Assembly: GCF_000986865.1 (NCBI RefSeq) | Contig: NZ_LAVS01000018.1 | Span: forward strand, 1 to 56,000 | Length of the DNA stretch: 56,000 nt | Direction: 5' to 3' | Source: Rheinheimera mesophila | Lineage (GTDB): Bacteria; Pseudomonadota; Gammaproteobacteria; Enterobacterales; Alteromonadaceae | In this document: positions 36,926 to 45,021 of the stretch, one piece after another | Layout of the letters: every line of letters starts with the position of its first letter | Numbering within the stretch: the stretch's first letter is position 1 | The notes under the pieces: generated by a model | What the model was told of the DNA's origin: nothing | Database searches by the model: none | The model's input: only the letters and a program-made list of their open reading frames with translations | Translations under genes and position numbers: made by a program

Positions 36926-37739
36926 GTTATTAGAACCTGTTAAAGAAGCAGCTCGAGCCGCTGGAGATACCTTATGGTCGATCTACCAGAGTGGCCAGTA
37001 TGAAGCCAAACACAAAGCAGATGAAAGCCCGGTGACCAGTGCTGATTTGGCTGCAAATGCGCTTATTTTGCATGCCTTAACTGAGCTGGCTCCAGATATT
37101 CCAATCGTTTCTGAAGAAATGCATTTGCTGCCGCTGCGTCAGCGTCAGGACTGGCCACGGTACTGGCTGATTGATCCGATGGACGGCACCCAGGAGTTTA
37201 TTGCCCGCAGCGGTGATTTTGCCGTCAGCATAGCGCTGGTTGAGCATGGCTGGCCTGTGTTGGGGGTGATTTATTGGCCGAAGGAGCAGACCTGGTATTA
37301 CGCGACCCGGGGGCATGGTGCCTTTAAACAGCAACAGCATCTGATTAACCGTATTCAGGTGAATCAGCATCAATCTGGTGACCGCCTCAAAATAGCGGTG
37401 AGTCGCCGTCAGCCGATCGAGCATATCCATCAGTTATTGAACAAACCCGCGTGCTCACAATTTATAGCGCTTGGCAGTTGTTCATTAAAAAGCTGTTTGG
37501 TTGCGGAAGGTGGGGCTGACTGCTACCTGCGTCTGGGGCCGACCGGTGAGTGGGATACGGCGGCTGTGCATGTGATAGTTGAAGAAGCGGGCGGAAAAAT
37601 TCTTGATAGTCAATTTGCCCCTTTAAGTTATAACCAACGCGAGACGCTGTCGAACCCGGATTTTATAGTGATAGGCCGCTCAGAAGTGCCTTGGAATGAA
37701 TTGATCCGGGCCCACAGTGCGACCCGGACTCTGGACTGA
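36912..37739 (+). CDS. cysQ: 3'(2'),5'-bisphosphate nucleotidase CysQ
   Basis: 275 residues, inositol-monophosphatase fold. Metal-site motifs: EEMHL near 67, DPMDGTQEF near 86-94, and WDTAAVHVIVEEAGG near 215-229. It removes the 3'-phosphate from PAP and PAPS, recycling a product of sulfate assimilation. It starts inside the nudE end, and nudE-cysQ is a conserved pair. Confidence 0.94.
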   Translation: MFLSRLLEPVKEAARAAGDTLWSIYQSGQYEAKHKADESPVTSADLAANALILHALTELAPDIPIVSEEMHLLPLRQRQDWPRYWLIDPMDGTQEFIARSGDFAVSIALVEHGWPVLGVIYWPKEQTWYYATRGHGAFKQQQHLINRIQVNQHQSGDRLKIAVSRRQPIEHIHQLLNKPACSQFIALGSCSLKSCLVAEGGADCYLRLGPTGEWDTAAVHVIVEEAGGKILDSQFAPLSYNQRETLSNPDFIVIGRSEVPWNELIRAHSATRTLD

Positions 37740-37744
37740 GGGGG

Positions 37745-37999
37745 TTACAAATCCGCGTCAATCTCGCCCTGTTTCACCAATTGTCGCCATTGCTGTGTGG
37801 TGATGATGTCCACACTTTCATGCAGTTCAGAGTATAAAATCACTAGCTGATTGGCGTGTAACTGACTTTTTACCTGCGCGACTTTATCACTCAGGCTAAC
37901 GTCCTGCTCGCCGTACTCTGTCCCCTCACGTAAGACAAAAGCTTCAATCAGAGCATCCAGCGTATCGGTGGCTAATTGCTCATAAGGAATAAGTAACAT
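37745..37999 (-). CDS. yheU: UPF0270 family protein YheU
   Basis: 84 residues, starts MLLIPYEQLATDTLDALIEA, the typical opening of the UPF0270/YheU family, followed by FVLREGTEYGEQDVSL. Function unknown; small cytoplasmic protein. Its start overlaps the yheT stop by one base, matching the yheT-yheU order in E. coli. It converges with cysQ with five bases between. Confidence 0.9.
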   Translation of the reverse strand: MLLIPYEQLATDTLDALIEAFVLREGTEYGEQDVSLSDKVAQVKSQLHANQLVILYSELHESVDIITTQQWRQLVKQGEIDADL

Positions 38000-39012
38000 C
38001 AGGGTTTTCCTATAAATTGCGCCAGATAAGGCGGTAGCTGTTGTTCCAGATAATACTCAGCTTTAAAAGGCTTGTTGCCTGTGACAAAGCCAACATGCCC
38101 GCCATGGCGGGACAACAACAACTGTACATGAGGCGGTATTTCATCGGCTTTGGGTAACACAGCCGGGGATAAAAACGGATCATCTTGGGCGTGTACTAAT
38201 AACAGCGGCACACGTACATGCTTTAAAAAAGCTTTACCGCTGGATTTTTGGTAATAATCATCGGCATTCTGGAAGCCATGCAGTGGCGCCGTCAATAAAT
38301 CATCAAAGTCGCGGATAGTTTTTAACGCCAGAATTTGTGCTTTGCTGACTGGTAATGGAAAGTCTTTATGCCGGTCCAGTTTACGCATCATGGTGGCTTT
38401 GAGGCGCCTTAACAGGTATTGCTGATAGATTTTGCTACCTCCCTGATTAATGCGCTGGGCGCTGGGAGCCAATGCCAGCGGCGCAGACACAGCCACAGCG
38501 GCTTTTAATACACAATGCGGCCCTTGTTCACCACAATACTTCACCAGTACGTTGCCGCCTAAAGAAAAGCCTATAGCAGCCAGCGAGCGGCCCGGATAAC
38601 GCAACTGAATCTGACTAATCAGAAAAGCCAGATCGGCAGTGTCGCCCGAATGGTAGGCCCGTGGTAAACGATTCGCGACCCCATTACAGCCGCGAAAATG
38701 CATCAGCACAGCGATAAATCCCTGTTGTTGCAAAGCCTGCAACATGCCGGCTGCATAGTGACTGTGGATATTCCCTTCCAGACCATGCAACACCACCACT
38801 ATCGGCTTGTCTGCGGCCAGCTCAGGTTTTTCCGTCCAGTTGAGCTGAATATGATCACCATCCGGCAAAGCCAGCATTTCTGTTTCTGTCGCCACTACAT
38901 GATGTGGAGCCAGGTACTTCGCCACTATAGTTTGCAGATGGCAGTTACGCAGCCACCAGGCGGGTTTAAAAGCCGGGGGAAGTTTTACCATTTCGGGGGC
39001 TTGCAAAATCAA
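37999..39012 (-). CDS. yheT: Alpha/beta hydrolase YheT
   Basis: 337 residues as the longest frame. RNCHLQTI near 22-29 is a family signature; LHGLEGNIHSHYA carries the oxyanion region, GFSLGGNVLVKY the nucleophile Ser, AQDDPFLSP the Asp and SRHGGHVGFV the His. Esterase of unknown substrate. The start is uncertain: 39012 and 39006 are TTG codons after an AGGA, while ATG 38991 lacks a ribosome binding site. Confidence 0.9.
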   Translation of the reverse strand: MILQAPEMVKLPPAFKPAWWLRNCHLQTIVAKYLAPHHVVATETEMLALPDGDHIQLNWTEKPELAADKPIVVVLHGLEGNIHSHYAAGMLQALQQQGFIAVLMHFRGCNGVANRLPRAYHSGDTADLAFLISQIQLRYPGRSLAAIGFSLGGNVLVKYCGEQGPHCVLKAAVAVSAPLALAPSAQRINQGGSKIYQQYLLRRLKATMMRKLDRHKDFPLPVSKAQILALKTIRDFDDLLTAPLHGFQNADDYYQKSSGKAFLKHVRVPLLLVHAQDDPFLSPAVLPKADEIPPHVQLLLSRHGGHVGFVTGNKPFKAEYYLEQQLPPYLAQFIGKP

Positions 39013-39063
39013 CAGTCCTACTTAACAATCAAGATCACTTTCTCTGGCCGGACCACAATAACA

Positions 39064-39561
39064 ATGAACAGACGCCAGTTTATTTTCCGCTCTGTTGCGC
39101 TGACCTTAGCCGCCAGCACAGGCTACACAGTATATCAGCATCAAAGCCTGCAAGGCAGTGACAATGCCGCTGTTCTGGTGTTGGACGCGTTATTACCTGC
39201 TGTGTTAATGGGCGCTCTGCCCGCTGAGATGCCAGCCCAGCAGTTAGCGTTAACAAAGACCAGAGATGAAATACTGCAATTTCTTGCTTACCTGCCACCA
39301 AGTCAGCAACAACAGCTACAGCAACTGTTTGACTTACTGCAACAGGATTTAGCGCGGCTGGCGTTAACAGGGCAGTGGTTGCATCTGGCCGATTTGCCGC
39401 TGTCAATGCGGCTGGATTTGTTATTAAGCTGGCGTGATAGTTATTTTTCGCTGTTACAGCAAGCTTTTTGCGGTTTACGTGAGCTTATTTACGGTGCTTT
39501 TTATGGCCAGCCACACCACTGGTTGGCTTTGCAGTACAGCGCGCCGGAGTTTAATCCATGA
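39064..39561 (+). CDS. Tat-signal small subunit associated with a GMC dehydrogenase
   Basis: 165 residues. The N-terminus MNRRQFIFRSVALTLAAST has a twin-arginine motif (RRQFIF) followed by a hydrophobic stretch, suggesting Tat export. The body is helical and Gln/Leu-rich, with no cofactor motif. Its position and four-base overlap with the flavoprotein gene suggest the role of gluconate-2-dehydrogenase subunit 3-like proteins, which carry the folded flavoprotein subunit through the Tat pathway. That role is inference. The start at 39064 was chosen over a longer frame antisense to yheT. Confidence 0.7.
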   Translation: MNRRQFIFRSVALTLAASTGYTVYQHQSLQGSDNAAVLVLDALLPAVLMGALPAEMPAQQLALTKTRDEILQFLAYLPPSQQQQLQQLFDLLQQDLARLALTGQWLHLADLPLSMRLDLLLSWRDSYFSLLQQAFCGLRELIYGAFYGQPHHWLALQYSAPEFNP

Positions 39562-41135
39562 AAAATTTGATTGCTGAGGGCATTGCCTCTGGTTGGTCGT
39601 ATTTAGATGCGTCCAGTCTAACCGCAGACCAGCAGTTTGAAACTGATGTAGTGATCGTAGGCTCTGGTGCTGGCGGCGCTATGGCTGCCGAACAATTGAG
39701 TCTGGCCGGATTCAGAGTGATTTTGCTGGAAATGGGCGCATTGCATGAGGGCAAAGATTTTAAACAGCAAGAACGTTGGGCTTACCCTCAACTCTATCAG
39801 GATGGTGCAGGCCGTAAAACGCTGGACCAAAGTATCGGCATATTGCAGGGCCGCACCGTGGGCGGTTCGACGACAGTCAACTGGACCACTTCTATTCGTA
39901 CACCAGAAAAAACTCTGGATTATTGGCGCGCTGAATTTGGCTCGGACTGTAGCTCAGAGAATTTAGCTGCTTATTTTCAGCAAGCAGAGCAGCGGCTGAA
40001 TATTCATCCCTGGCCAGTGCCACCTAATGCCAATAACGATAAATTGCGACAAGGCTGCGAGGCTCTGGGCTGGCAATACACTGTGATCAACCGCAATGTC
40101 AGTGGCTGTGCCAATCTGGGCTATTGTGGTATGGGCTGCCCTATGAATGCCAAGCAGTCGATGCTGGTCAGTACTATCCCATCGGCGATGCAAGCAGGCG
40201 CTATGCTGATTAGCCGCGTCTCAGCCCGCGAATTAAAATGGCAGCACGAACAGGTGCAGTCTCTGCTGGCTGTGCCTGTAGACCAGTATTTTCAGCCTGA
40301 TTTCAGAATAAAGCTTAGCTTTAAAGCCACACATTACATAGTCGCTGCCGGGGCTATCGGCTCACCAGCTTTATTGCTGCGCTCCAACGTACCGAACCCG
40401 TCCAGACGCTTAGGTAAACATACCTATTTGCACCCCAGTGTGATTTCGGGCGCATTATTTGAAGAGACTATAGCCGGCCACAGCGGCGCACCTCAGTCGA
40501 TTTACTCTGATCAGTTTGTCTGGCCTTCGAATGGGCAGGCTGGCTTTAAATTAGAAGTACCGCCGCTGCATCCGGTGTTGATGGCGACTAAATTAACAGG
40601 CCTGGCCGAATCTCATGCTGCATTAATGCAGCAGTTTAATCAGTTACAGGTGGTGATTGCGTTGCTGCGGGATGGTTTTCATCCGGATAGTCAGGGCGGT
40701 ACAGTAGTACTCTCCGATCATGGCGAGCCCCTGGTGGATTACCCCATGTCGGACTATCTGTGGCAGGGTGTTCAACATGCTTATCTGGCGATGGCTGAAC
40801 TGCAATTTGCGGCTGGTGCCAGGTCGGTTTTACCTATTCATCAGGACGCTCAGCTATATTCCGGCTGGCGTCAGGCCAGGCAGGCGATAAAGGCTTTGCC
40901 TCTGCAGAAGTACCGGGCTACTTTAGCCTCTGCGCACGTGATGGGAGGAGCCAATATGAGTGCAGTTCCGGCCAAAGGCGTAGTCAATTTAGTGGGGCGT
41001 CATCATCAATTAGAAAATTTATCTGTCTTTGATGGCTCGATATTACCTTCCAGCCTTGGCGCTAATCCGCAACTGACGATCTACGCATTAACGCTACGAA
41101 ATACCGAAGCTTTAATTAAACAGCTCCGCACCTGA
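39558..41135 (+). CDS. GMC-family FAD-dependent oxidoreductase
   Basis: 525 residues. FAD-binding fold IVGSGAGGAMAAEQ (about 33-46) with ILLEMGA at the second strand; GRTVGGSTTVNW near 95-106; a Cys-rich stretch SGCANLGYCGMGCPMNAKQS near 177-196, seen in long-chain alcohol oxidase and membrane dehydrogenase members; SAHVMGGANMS near 459 and SLGANPQLTIYAL at the C-terminus, the catalytic His and Asn regions. It oxidises an alcohol or sugar; substrate unknown. No signal of its own, so export may be by hitchhiking with the preceding Tat protein. No cytochrome c subunit is adjacent. Confidence 0.88.
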   Translation: MKNLIAEGIASGWSYLDASSLTADQQFETDVVIVGSGAGGAMAAEQLSLAGFRVILLEMGALHEGKDFKQQERWAYPQLYQDGAGRKTLDQSIGILQGRTVGGSTTVNWTTSIRTPEKTLDYWRAEFGSDCSSENLAAYFQQAEQRLNIHPWPVPPNANNDKLRQGCEALGWQYTVINRNVSGCANLGYCGMGCPMNAKQSMLVSTIPSAMQAGAMLISRVSARELKWQHEQVQSLLAVPVDQYFQPDFRIKLSFKATHYIVAAGAIGSPALLLRSNVPNPSRRLGKHTYLHPSVISGALFEETIAGHSGAPQSIYSDQFVWPSNGQAGFKLEVPPLHPVLMATKLTGLAESHAALMQQFNQLQVVIALLRDGFHPDSQGGTVVLSDHGEPLVDYPMSDYLWQGVQHAYLAMAELQFAAGARSVLPIHQDAQLYSGWRQARQAIKALPLQKYRATLASAHVMGGANMSAVPAKGVVNLVGRHHQLENLSVFDGSILPSSLGANPQLTIYALTLRNTEALIKQLRT

Positions 41136-41278
41136 GCAAACAAAGAGCGGGGTAAGTGCCGGGCTCTCTGGCAACTAAAGTCTACAATCTTACTGTTTGT
41201 CCATTATTGTTTTATCCCTGTCAGTGGCAGAATAGCCATAATTGTTTATATTTTGTTAACTAAATGCGCTCCAATTCT

Positions 41279-41323
41279 ATGCTGTCCATACAACATCTGT
41301 ACAGCATTGAAACGGGATGTTGT
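41279..41323 (+). promoter_or_regulatory. Interleaved inverted repeats in the leader of the Gly-Gly peptide gene
   Basis: Arm A ATGCTGT (41279-41285) matches ACAGCAT (41301-41307), and arm B ACAACAT (41290-41296) matches ATGTTGT (41317-41323), both perfect. The order A-B-A'-B' allows either a pseudoknot or two coupled hairpins in RNA, or operator half-sites in DNA. It lies 55 bases before the ATG. Function is inference. Confidence 0.4.
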
Positions 41324-41377
41324 TTCGTAGTTTCCCTCCCTATGTTGAATGAAGTCGTGATCTCAAGGAGAACTGTC

Positions 41378-41596
41378 ATGAAAGAATTAACTGTGAGTGA
41401 AATACAAGAAGTGAGTGGTGGTACCTTGGCCGAATCAGCCGAAGCATTTGGCTATGGTTTGGGTCTGGGAGCAGTTACTTTCGGAACTAAACTGGGTACG
41501 ATAGGTGTCGGTGCTGCATTTCTGGCCGCACCATTTGTTTCGATGGCCATGCTGGGTATAGCGTTTTATGCAGGTTACAAGTTACTGGGTAAATAG
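41378..41596 (+). CDS. Bacteriocin-like peptide with double-glycine leader
   Basis: 72 residues. The leader MKELTVSEIQEVSGG is a classic double-glycine export signal (L-x-x-x-E-I-x-x-V-S-G-G), normally cut by a C39-peptidase ABC transporter. The 57-residue mature part is hydrophobic and Gly/Ala-rich with GYGLGLG, GTKLG and GIAFYAG, resembling pore-forming class II bacteriocins or microcins. AAGGAG precedes the ATG at 41378; a longer in-frame ATG at 41264 was rejected because the leader would be internal. No dedicated transporter is in the window, and immunity, if needed, might come from the next gene. Confidence 0.75.
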   Translation: MKELTVSEIQEVSGGTLAESAEAFGYGLGLGAVTFGTKLGTIGVGAAFLAAPFVSMAMLGIAFYAGYKLLGK

Positions 41597-41656
41597 GTTG
41601 TCAACTAACCTGCATTGTTTTTGGTTTTCATGACGTGTGCAGGTTGAGGAGGTCTT

Positions 41657-41950
41657 ATGGCTTTTGATAACTCTGACTTTCTGTTGATAGTTGTTATTGC
41701 TCTCTGCATTTACGTAGTGAGTAACGAGTGGCAAAAACTTGATGACAAACACCTGGAGTTGAGAGACAAGCGCAAATGTAGTGAACCAGATCTTTTAAAA
41801 GAAGAGGATCAGCTCATTTACCAAAAGGCGCTTACTAACAAAAACAGAGCTATTGTTGATTACAGAAATAAATATCATATTAGCCTAAGCTGTGCTCAAG
41901 AAATTGTGGAATCAATACTTACAGCAGGAACAAAAGCGCAGTCTAAATGA
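41657..41950 (+). CDS. Small membrane-anchored protein with L7/L12-like C-terminus
   Basis: 97 residues. One N-terminal membrane helix (about 8-24), a charged linker, and a C-terminal segment NKNRAIVDYRNKYHISLSCA followed by QEIVESI that resembles the helix-turn-helix of the ribosomal L7/L12 C-terminal domain (K-x-x-A-I-x-x-Y-R form). A strong GAGGAGG ribosome binding site is present. Being next to a bacteriocin-like gene it could be an immunity protein, but this is inferred only from position. Ends in a strong terminator. Confidence 0.65.
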   Translation: MAFDNSDFLLIVVIALCIYVVSNEWQKLDDKHLELRDKRKCSEPDLLKEEDQLIYQKALTNKNRAIVDYRNKYHISLSCAQEIVESILTAGTKAQSK

Positions 41951-41963
41951 CTGCGCTTTCTTT
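41933..41963 (+). terminator. Intrinsic terminator overlapping the end of the small membrane protein gene
   Basis: Perfect 11-base-pair stem AAAGCGCAGTC / GACTGCGCTTT with a 5-base loop that includes the stop codon region, followed by CTTT. Ends the Gly-Gly peptide operon; the minus-strand A/T symmetry would also serve the 42-residue gene coming the other way. Confidence 0.8.
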
Positions 41964-41968
41964 ATCAC

Positions 41969-42097
41969 TCACTCCGCATGGGACGTTTTATATAAAAAGT
42001 AGCCTGCGTAAAACAGACATAAGCCAATCACTAAAGCCAGGCCGGTAAAAGAAATAAAGATTACTGGATCTTTTAAGAACTCTTGCCAAATATTCAT
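41969..42097 (-). CDS. 42-residue single-span membrane protein (DUF3149-like)
   Basis: Protein of 42 residues, starts MNIWQEFLKDPVIF, with a membrane helix about 12-36 and a short polar end KTSHAE. Three tandem ATG codons exist (42103, 42100, 42097); GGGGG lies seven bases before the last, which was chosen. Size, W near the start and a single helix recall DUF3149 proteins, found widely in gammaproteobacteria with unknown role, but the match is from memory and weak. Confidence 0.6.
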   Translation of the reverse strand: MNIWQEFLKDPVIFISFTGLALVIGLCLFYAGYFLYKTSHAE

Positions 42098-42179
42098 CAT
42101 CATACCCCCGCTATTTGCTGATACTTGCAGTGTAGAAGCATCAGCCAGCGCAAAGCCTGATATAGATCAAAGTTGGATT

Positions 42180-42689
42180 TTAGAGCCCTGGTAACTGCTG
42201 GCTTTGTTGATACAGATCAAGAATTTCAGCATCTAATTGTTCTGCCGGTGCATTCAGTAACACTAAATAGTGATCCAGCAGTTGGCTGTGTGGCAGTAGA
42301 TCGTCGCATGGGCTCAGTTGATTAAATTGTTGTACCAGTAATTGTTGCTCCAGTTTTTCTGCGGCCAATTCTGTGCTTAATAACTGCTGTCGAAGAGGTT
42401 GTTGCATATCTGATTCGAGCCATGGTGATGGTAAGGCTCGGCGCAAAGCCCGGATCGACTGGGTGACTTCAGTACTGAAATGCTTGAGTAAGTCTTCCAG
42501 TTGCTGCAGTTGGGTTTCACTGACACTTTGTTGCTGCTTGTCCAGATACAATAAAAACAGCAGCAGGTTTATATTCACTCCAAAGTTATCCTGCCATTGC
42601 AGACAGAGGTCTTTCACGGCTGGATATAAACTCAGACTGTAGTGCCAGAGTGATTCAGGGTTAAGCGTTTTTTTGCCAGAATTCTGCAC
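42180..42689 (-). CDS. TIGR02444/DUF2390 family protein
   Basis: 169 residues. The N-terminal ESLWHYSLSLYPAVKDLCLQ followed by WQDNFGVNINLLLFLLYLD is the signature of this family: a cofactor-less helical protein known mostly from gammaproteobacteria beside the YheS ABC ATPase gene. Function unknown. GTG start at 42689, with GGAG seven bases before it, inside the yheS end (29-base overlap), so translation is coupled with yheS. Confidence 0.85.
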   Translation of the reverse strand: MQNSGKKTLNPESLWHYSLSLYPAVKDLCLQWQDNFGVNINLLLFLLYLDKQQQSVSETQLQQLEDLLKHFSTEVTQSIRALRRALPSPWLESDMQQPLRQQLLSTELAAEKLEQQLLVQQFNQLSPCDDLLPHSQLLDHYLVLLNAPAEQLDAEILDLYQQSQQLPGL

Positions 42690-44574
42690 TTTGTTGCTCC
42701 CATGCTTCCTGGGCTTCGAACCATTGTTCTTCTACCTCAGACAATTCCTTCAGAACTTTTTGTTGCTCCGCCAGTGTTTTGGTTAATTCGGCCTTTCGGG
42801 TTGCGTCGTAGATGCCGGCATCCGCTAAAGCCGTTTCAATATGTTGTTGTTGCTGGTGCAGTTTTTCTTGTTGCTGCTCCAGTTTCTCAATTTTTTGCTT
42901 CAGTGGCCGTTGCAAAGCACGCAGCTCTGCTTCCAGCCGTTTTTGATCTTTGCGCTGTTGTGCGCTGTTAGCCGTGGTGGTGTCGTCGGACGCCGCGGCT
43001 GTATTGGTGGCGCGTTGGTCCTGCTGTAACCACTGATAATAATCGGATAAATCACCAGCAAAAGGTGCGACCTTGCCATGAGCCACCAGATAAAACTCAT
43101 CTGTGGTGCTGCTGAGCAAATGCCGATCGTGCGACACTACGACTATGGCACCTTCAAAACTCTGTAAAGCCATAACAATGGCTTCGCGCATATCCAGATC
43201 CAGATGGTTGGTCGGTTCGTCTAATAACAACAGGTTGGGGCGCTGATACACCAATAAGGCCAGCACCAGACGGGCTTTTTCACCGCCAGAGAATGGTGCA
43301 CAGGGTGACAAGGCTTTGTCACCATGGAAACCAAAACCACCAATATAATCACGTAGTTGCTGTTCTGTAGCTTCAGGCGCCAGACGCACTAAATGTTGCA
43401 GTGGCGAATCTTGTGGTCTTAAGGTTTCTAACTGGTGCTGCGCAAAATAACCAATACTGACGCCGTTGGCGTACCAGATCTGACCGGCTTGTGGGGTTAA
43501 AGAGCCGGATAACAGTTTGATCAACGTCGATTTACCTGCACCGTTACGGCCTAATAAACCTATACGGCTGCCCGGCAGTAATTGAAAGTTAATCTGCTGC
43601 AGAATAGCGGTATCACCATAACCTGCTTTGACGTTTTCCATCTTCAGCAATGGATTGGGTAAAGAGCGAGGCTGTAAAAATTCAAACTGAAAGGGCGAAT
43701 CAGCATGAGCTGGCGCCAACAGCGTCATACGCTCCAGCGCTTTGATCCGACTTTGCGCTTGTTTCGCTTTAGTGGCCTGAGCGCGAAAGCGGTCAATAAA
43801 CTTTTGCAGATGTGCTACCTGGCGCTGTTGTTTTTCAAACATCGATTGGTGCTGCGCCAGATGTTCGGCACGCTGACGCTCAAACTGGCTGTAGTTGCCT
43901 TTATATAAGGTTAAGGTCTGATTGTCGATATGCACCGTATTATCAACCACTGCATCAAGGAAGTCGCGATCGTGACTGATCAGCAACAATGTGCCAGGGA
44001 AAGAGCCCAGATACTTTTCCAGCCACAATACTGCGTCCAAATCCAGGTGGTTGGTCGGTTCGTCCAGTAACAATAATTGCGCTGGTTGCATTAAGGCTTT
44101 GGCCAGGTTTAACCGCATGCGCCAGCCACCGGAAAACGACTTTACACTCTGTTGTTGTGCTGTACCGCTAAAGCCCAGGCCATCCAATAAAACGCCGGCT
44201 TTGGCCTCGGCCCTGTAGCCATCTAAGGCATCAATCTGGTGATGCACTGCAGCTAAATCGACGCTGCCATCGGTAATTTTTAACTGTTGTAGGAGTGGGT
44301 AGAGTTTTTCGTCGCCCTGCAGCACATAATCCATAGCGGAGATGTCCAGTGCCGGAGTTTCCTGCGCTACGGTCGAGATAGTCCAACTGGACGGAATAGA
44401 AACTGAACCTGCGTCAGGTTGTAGCTTTTGTTGCAGTAATGCAAAAAGACTGGATTTGCCGCAGCCATTGGCGCCAATTATTCCGACCTTTTGCCCCGGA
44501 AATACGGTAAGATCGGCCTGTTGCAGTAAACAATTAATACCACGTCGCAATTCGACGTTTTGCAGTTGGATCAT
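42661..44574 (-). CDS. yheS: ABC-F family ATPase YheS
   Basis: 637 residues with two ABC domains and no membrane segments: first Walker A GANGCGKSS near 34-42 and signature SFSGGWRMRLNLAKAL, second Walker A GRNGAGKST near 343-351 and signature FSGGEKARLVLAL; both Walker B strands end LLLDEPTNHLDLD. The linker and a C-terminal coiled coil rich in Gln/Glu are typical of ABC-F proteins, which act on ribosomes rather than in transport. The yheS-yheT-yheU group is split here by the GMC and peptide genes. Confidence 0.95.
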   Translation of the reverse strand: MIQLQNVELRRGINCLLQQADLTVFPGQKVGIIGANGCGKSSLFALLQQKLQPDAGSVSIPSSWTISTVAQETPALDISAMDYVLQGDEKLYPLLQQLKITDGSVDLAAVHHQIDALDGYRAEAKAGVLLDGLGFSGTAQQQSVKSFSGGWRMRLNLAKALMQPAQLLLLDEPTNHLDLDAVLWLEKYLGSFPGTLLLISHDRDFLDAVVDNTVHIDNQTLTLYKGNYSQFERQRAEHLAQHQSMFEKQQRQVAHLQKFIDRFRAQATKAKQAQSRIKALERMTLLAPAHADSPFQFEFLQPRSLPNPLLKMENVKAGYGDTAILQQINFQLLPGSRIGLLGRNGAGKSTLIKLLSGSLTPQAGQIWYANGVSIGYFAQHQLETLRPQDSPLQHLVRLAPEATEQQLRDYIGGFGFHGDKALSPCAPFSGGEKARLVLALLVYQRPNLLLLDEPTNHLDLDMREAIVMALQSFEGAIVVVSHDRHLLSSTTDEFYLVAHGKVAPFAGDLSDYYQWLQQDQRATNTAAASDDTTTANSAQQRKDQKRLEAELRALQRPLKQKIEKLEQQQEKLHQQQQHIETALADAGIYDATRKAELTKTLAEQQKVLKELSEVEEQWFEAQEAWEQQSAEFWQKNA

Positions 44575-44665
44575 GGTGTTTTAACCTGGACGAAAATTGG
44601 CTGCTACTCTAATCGCAAAGTGGCGACAAACCAAGAGTGAATGCGGTTTTTTACCCAAAGTAATT

Positions 44666-44760
44666 GGCGTTGCAGTGCGACGGCAAGAACGCGAGACCCC
44701 ATGAACATAGCCCACTATGTGAATGGGGCGAGTAAACGCAGCCAACAATGCTGCAGCGTC
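44666..44760 (+). other. Structured intergenic element before yheV
   Basis: A 12-base-pair outer stem can form between 44666-44677 (GGCGTTGCAGTG) and 44749-44760 (TGCTGCAGCGTC), all pairs formed, four of them G-U, so it is best as plus-strand RNA. Inside it is a perfect hairpin, CCCCAT-GA-ACATAG (44697-44710), loop CCCA, CTATGT-GA-ATGGGG (44715-44728), with two facing GA dinucleotides that can form tandem G-A pairs. GCAGC/GCTGC (44738-44742 with 44750-44754) is an alternative stem. It may be a dispersed intergenic repeat of this lineage or a small RNA or leader. Confidence 0.5.
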
Positions 44761-44810
44761 AAGTACGCAGGGTATTGATGCGATAAAAGCAGAGTGAAGA
44801 GAGTAAAAAC

Positions 44811-45017
44811 ATGACGGAAAGAAAGAAAAAGCGTTTTATTGCCGGAGCAACTTGTCCGCAGTGTAAGGCCATAGATACGCTGATGTTGTTTATTGAAAAC
44901 AATGTGGAAAAGGTGGAATGTGTGCAATGTGGTCATCATATGGCACAACCTGAACAGCAGGTGGCAAAAGCGGCACGGGCTGCTGAACAGGTCATAGGCG
45001 TGTTTAAACCTGAGTAA
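44811..45017 (+). CDS. yheV: YheV family putative metal-binding protein
   Basis: 68 residues. Two CxxC pairs, CPQC (15-18) and CVQC (37-40), make a zinc-ribbon-like knuckle; TERKKKRFIAGATCP is the typical YheV opening. Function unknown. In E. coli yheV lies by kefB/kefG and close to slyX; here slyX converges with it, four bases between. Confidence 0.9.
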   Translation: MTERKKKRFIAGATCPQCKAIDTLMLFIENNVEKVECVQCGHHMAQPEQQVAKAARAAEQVIGVFKPE

Positions 45018-45021
45018 TGCA

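Noticed and set aside
38698-39063. Long upstream extension of the Tat-signal protein
   Set aside because: It is antisense to yheT and would bury the twin-arginine signal; ATG 39064 gives a proper Tat N-terminus.
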